In this document: positions 46,201 through 47,996 of the stretch, one piece after another | Layout of the letters: each line of letters opens with the position of its first letter | How positions within the stretch are numbered: position 1 is the first letter of the stretch | Source: Lingula anatina | Lineage: Eukaryota; Brachiopoda; Lingulata; Lingulida; Lingulidae | Length of the DNA stretch: 47,996 nucleotides | Direction: 5' to 3' | Assembly: GCF_001039355.2 (NCBI RefSeq) | Contig: NW_019773714.1 | Span: 570,988-618,983 of the forward strand | The notes under the pieces: model-generated | What the model was told of the DNA's origin: nothing | Seen by the model: only the letters and a program-made list of their open reading frames with translations | The model's database searches: none | Position numbers and translations under genes: made by a program

Positions 46201-47112
46201 TGTATTTAGCCTCCCAGTTAAGAAAAACTCACTGTTTTATCAGTTTTGAGCATGCAGCAACTAGATTACCTCCTATGGCTGATAACAACTGTTTCATCAA
46301 CTTGATGTAGACGTGTACAGGACCATTGTCTCCAGGTTTGTCTATCAGTAGCTGGTGGACCACCCTGGATATAGCAGGAGACTGGCGCTGCATAGCAACA
46401 GTGGACTCCACGTCTGGTACCAGCCCAGCACTGTACGCAAGACACATACGCAGGTAGAGCAAAATCTGAAACAAAACAGATCGTGTGCCAAATGAGGTTT
46501 TTTTCTATTTAAGTACTGCAGAGAGATATGGAGATGTTTTATGTTACCTTGTATGCACTATAAAAATATAAAAAAGTAGGTAACTAAAGCATTACTTCCT
46601 TATGCCATGATTATTTTTTTTCAACATTTTGCCATTTCAATAACTCCATTATAATTGTATTAAAAAAGATATTCTTAGTTTTAGACTTGTTACATGCAGT
46701 GTTGCTATCTTACCTCTCCAAATGCACTTGGATTGAAGGGAAGAACTTTGTTACCAGTCACATATTTCTGGGAGCTTTTAATTCTCTGGTTTCCCTGAAA
46801 TTATTATTTTACCTTGTTTATCATTTTTGCATGTAAGGTTAATCTAACATCCCCCTACATACATCATTTTATTCTAAATAAAGTACTTATACAATAAAAA
46901 TCTAAATAACAGCATTAAACACAGATATTTCATAGTATTTGTGTAAGACTGTCAACCTTTTTCTTCCTACCTTTTCATAAATATACAGGACTAGTTCAGA
47001 GAAGTCTGGCATTAGAGGCAAGTCCTCCTTCCCTGCCTCTAATTTCTGTCTTTTTTCTGGGCTGGCCACATTACGAAGTGCCTTGGTTGCCTCAGCATAA
47101 ATATCCTCTTTA
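33945..47112 (-). CDS. ECPAS: ECPAS / ECM29 proteasome adaptor and scaffold, 5' exons outside window
   Basis: HEAT-repeat protein that binds the 26S proteasome and links it to membranes and motors. Twenty-six exons, 5' to 3': 46971-47112, 46714-46794, 46270-46465, 45791-45882, 45471-45605, 45082-45244, 44762-44970, 44239-44340, 43786-43899, (assembly break), 43326-43366, 42810-42972, 42555-42614, 41990-42079 or 41886-41975, 41216-41282, 40869-40960, 40585-40651, 40236-40367, 39917-39976, 39363-39618, 39081-39141, 36243-36389, 35789-35912, 35305-35410, 34944-35041, 34533-34604 and 33945-34081. Phases agree at every junction except the break. About 1000 of some 1850 residues are visible. Diagnostic stretches: [56 protein letters not shown] and [20 protein letters not shown]. 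About 370 residues expected between 43786 and 43366 are absent. Several exon edges are tandemly duplicated. Confidence 0.93.
35773..35806. repeat. 20-bp tandem duplication across an ECPAS splice donor
   Basis: agtggccttgacct occurs at 35773 and 35793. The exon edge at 35789 lies between the copies, so exon-end sequence is repeated just inside the intron. Confidence 0.7.
36111..36308. repeat. 66-bp tandem repeat (3 copies) spanning an ECPAS exon end and donor
   Basis: The exon end coding ...[11 protein letters not shown] plus its GTAGA donor recurs at exact 66-bp steps (exon edge at 36243; copies at 36177 and 36111). The copy nearest the exon has an in-frame TAA after three codons; the farther one is open ([20 protein letters not shown]). 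The distal donors are therefore decoys or would truncate the protein. Confidence 0.92.
36457..38937. mobile_element. 2.48-kb TIR element filling an ECPAS intron
   Basis: Terminal inverted repeats of 27 bp (36457-36483 and 38911-38937) match at 26 positions; they start GCCATTCCACGAAAA. The interior has no transposase-like ORF. It contains six direct copies of a GTWACGGAGGTTAGG motif, at 36643, 37002, 37321, 38177, 38349 and 38539. A possible 6-bp target duplication, caacac, flanks it imperfectly. Best read as a non-autonomous DNA transposon; superfamily not determined. Confidence 0.78.
39248..39370. repeat. Degenerate ~33-bp tandem repeat at an ECPAS exon donor
   Basis: About four diverged units built on acaccaggacaatttgcctgcat run up to and include the donor and first bases of the exon at 39363-39618 (aagacaatttacctgcat). 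Unit divergence is higher than in the other arrays. Confidence 0.6.
41076..41285. repeat. 70-bp tandem repeat (3 copies) spanning an ECPAS exon and donor
   Basis: The donor cttac|ctgcatactgt (plus-strand view) recurs at 41076, 41146 and 41216. The true exon is 41216-41282, since only it continues upstream into AGCANIV. The other two units repeat most of the exon with its GTAAGAG donor; 70 is not a multiple of three, so their use would shift the frame. Confidence 0.92.
41707..41874. mobile_element. hAT-like MITE
   Basis: 168-bp element with ends CAGGGGCAGAT and (reverse complement) CAGGGGCGGATCCAG, typical of hAT non-autonomous elements. It has no ORF. It abuts the duplicated ECPAS exon. A clean 8-bp duplication is not visible. 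Confidence 0.65.
41876..42085. repeat. 104-bp tandem duplication of a complete ECPAS exon
   Basis: Two copies of a 90-nt exon (41886-41975 and 41990-42079) are separated by only 14 nt, gtaacttatttcag on the coding strand. The copies encode 30 residues differing by one (YVDDS versus YVDGS). Both keep acceptor, donor and frame. Confidence 0.93.
42125..42165. repeat. (AAT)n microsatellite
   Basis: Perfect trinucleotide repeat in an ECPAS intron, close to the duplicated exon. Confidence 0.95.
43021..43187. mobile_element. hAT-like MITE
   Basis: 167-bp foldback element with matching ends CAGGGGCGTAACCAGGC and GCCTGGTTACGCCCCTG. Internal inverted similarity includes TGTGCGTACAAT. No coding capacity. 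It sits in an ECPAS intron. Confidence 0.8.
43239..43282. repeat. (TC)n microsatellite
   Basis: About 21 perfect dinucleotide repeats beside the ECPAS exon at 43326-43366. Confidence 0.95.
43321..43674. repeat. Degenerate repeat of a short ECPAS exon, ending at an N join
   Basis: The 41-nt exon 43326-43366 ([13 protein letters not shown]) recurs at 43591-43631 as [13 protein letters not shown] with donor GTGAGT, but with its acceptor changed from AG to AA. A partial copy lies near 43529-43545. The start of another (cccactgccc) is cut by the N at 43674. The array therefore probably continues into unassembled sequence. Confidence 0.8.
44303..44580. repeat. ~73-bp tandem repeat (4 copies) spanning an ECPAS acceptor
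   Basis: The 5' part of exon 44239-44340 with its acceptor (plus-strand cttacctaaatat) recurs at 73, 73 and 71-bp steps (ggtgcc at 44308, 44381, 44454 and 44525). The extra units lie upstream on the coding strand and offer alternative acceptors for the same exon start, without its downstream half. Confidence 0.92.
45865..46050. repeat. 89-bp tandem duplication spanning an ECPAS acceptor
   Basis: agtacat-acaggaggacct recurs at 45865 and 45954, with the start of a third unit at 46043. The real acceptor is at 45882/45883. The upstream copy keeps sequence resembling exon start plus acceptor, with several substitutions. Confidence 0.85.
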
Positions 47113-47996
47113 CTAAAATCAAACATTGCATGGAATCAAACATTTTTTTTTAAAAAAACCTAATCCGTGTAAAATATTTGTGTCATGTAAAAAGCAGCAT
47201 TATGAATTAAAAAATATAAAACAACTATAAACTGAATAACAGCATTATCAGAATTTCTTGGAATGACAATGACCACTAATAGCAGTGTATGAAATTCAAG
47301 GAAATTACTAGCCAGACCGCCGGGCAGGTAACTCTGAAAAGTTACCAGCCCGGCCATGTAGTTACCTGCCCTAGTTATGATAACCCCTAGAGTTAAGAGA
47401 GGTATGCTGAGGGGGTCTAGAATGCATTCTTGGGAGAGTAATTTGGAAATGAAAGGGCAATATCATGCCTTATGCATGGAAATTTAGAAATTGGTTGGAG
47501 TTTCTACTGAATGATACCTTGTCAGTGTTGGATTTAGAGGGGGTCAGGGGGCTCCTGACGCCCCCATTTTAATTTCTGTAAAAAAAACCTCACCTCTTGA
47601 AATAATACTTTCACTAGTTGAATCATAGTTCTAAACCATACCAAATGGCACCATTCACCATTTAAAATACCAAAAATTTTCAGGGCCCTTTAGTGGGCGG
47701 GGGAGGGCGGGGTAGTCAATTCAGTTAATGTTCACCTTGCAGGCTGTCTCATTTCTTCTTCAATAATTTATTCATAACTTTTATTCCGATTTCGTGATAT
47801 CATTTGATAATAATTTTTGCTTTTCTGTATAGCAACAAGTATGACCAAATACATATATATTGTTTTCAAATAAATCGATCTCTGTGCTGACAATAAAGAA
47901 GAAAGAATTCAGCACGTAGGGTCCCTTTGAATATCGCTTAAAGCGGTCGGGAACGGTCCTGCACGCTAATGGCCCATAGACAGTCCTGCAGGGCCT
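47113..47996. other. ECPAS intron sequence with a possible hAT-like fragment
   Basis: No exon is recognised. From about 47522 (cagtgttggatttagaggg) the sequence resembles the left end of hAT-type elements, with gaattttcaggg-like interior near 47675. The right end is not identified, so the call is weak. Confidence 0.35.

Overview
The window is animal nuclear DNA. Genes are split by GT-AG introns, the sequence is AT-rich with many microsatellites, and every recognisable protein is a metazoan family. It is most likely from a lophotrochozoan invertebrate (mollusc, brachiopod or annelid type). I base that on overall feel and on a lineage-specific GPCR, not on a diagnostic marker. All exon models were built by eye from reading-frame continuity, splice sites and recalled similarity to human proteins.

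Layout. 420-5601 (+): 3' exons of an SLC13 Na+/di- or tricarboxylate cotransporter. 6692-11145 (-): OGFOD2, with exons 2-6 present twice because of an apparently false assembly duplication. 11181-12937 (+): a C22orf39/PANTS homologue, head-to-head with OGFOD2 with only about 35 bp between start codons. 13237-15129 (-): FBXO39-like F-box protein. 15780-16412 (-): intronless linker histone H1 / protamine-like protein with SPxR motifs and a histone 3' stem-loop. 17330-18014: LINE ORF1 relic next to a Harbinger-type MITE. 19037-21371 (-): two-exon rhodopsin-like receptor with an ectodomain of about 330 residues. 20413-29180: a near-identical duplicated block carrying a broken second receptor copy and a 600-bp N gap. 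30448-32664 (+): DBF4 in one uninterrupted exon. 33945-47112 (-): 26 exons of ECPAS/ECM29, the proteasome adaptor, running off the right edge.

The genes do not form a pathway. DBF4 (S-phase kinase activator) and the stem-loop H1 are both S-phase linked, but there is no sign that the locus is co-ordinated. Convergent pairs are SLC13/OGFOD2 and DBF4/ECPAS. The divergent pair is OGFOD2/C22orf39.

The most unusual signal is in ECPAS. At least six, and probably eight, separate exon edges lie inside short tandem duplications (20 to about 265 bp, two to four copies) that copy part or all of an exon together with its splice donor or acceptor. They create decoy or alternative splice sites and, in one case, two adjacent complete copies of a 30-codon exon separated by 14 nt. 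The same gene has an intron filled by a 2.48-kb element with 27-bp terminal inverted repeats and six directly repeated 15-bp motifs. Single N bases at 8749, 11690, 24347 and 43674 coincide with duplicated or missing sequence and look like unsized assembly joins, so copy number and gene structure there are unreliable.
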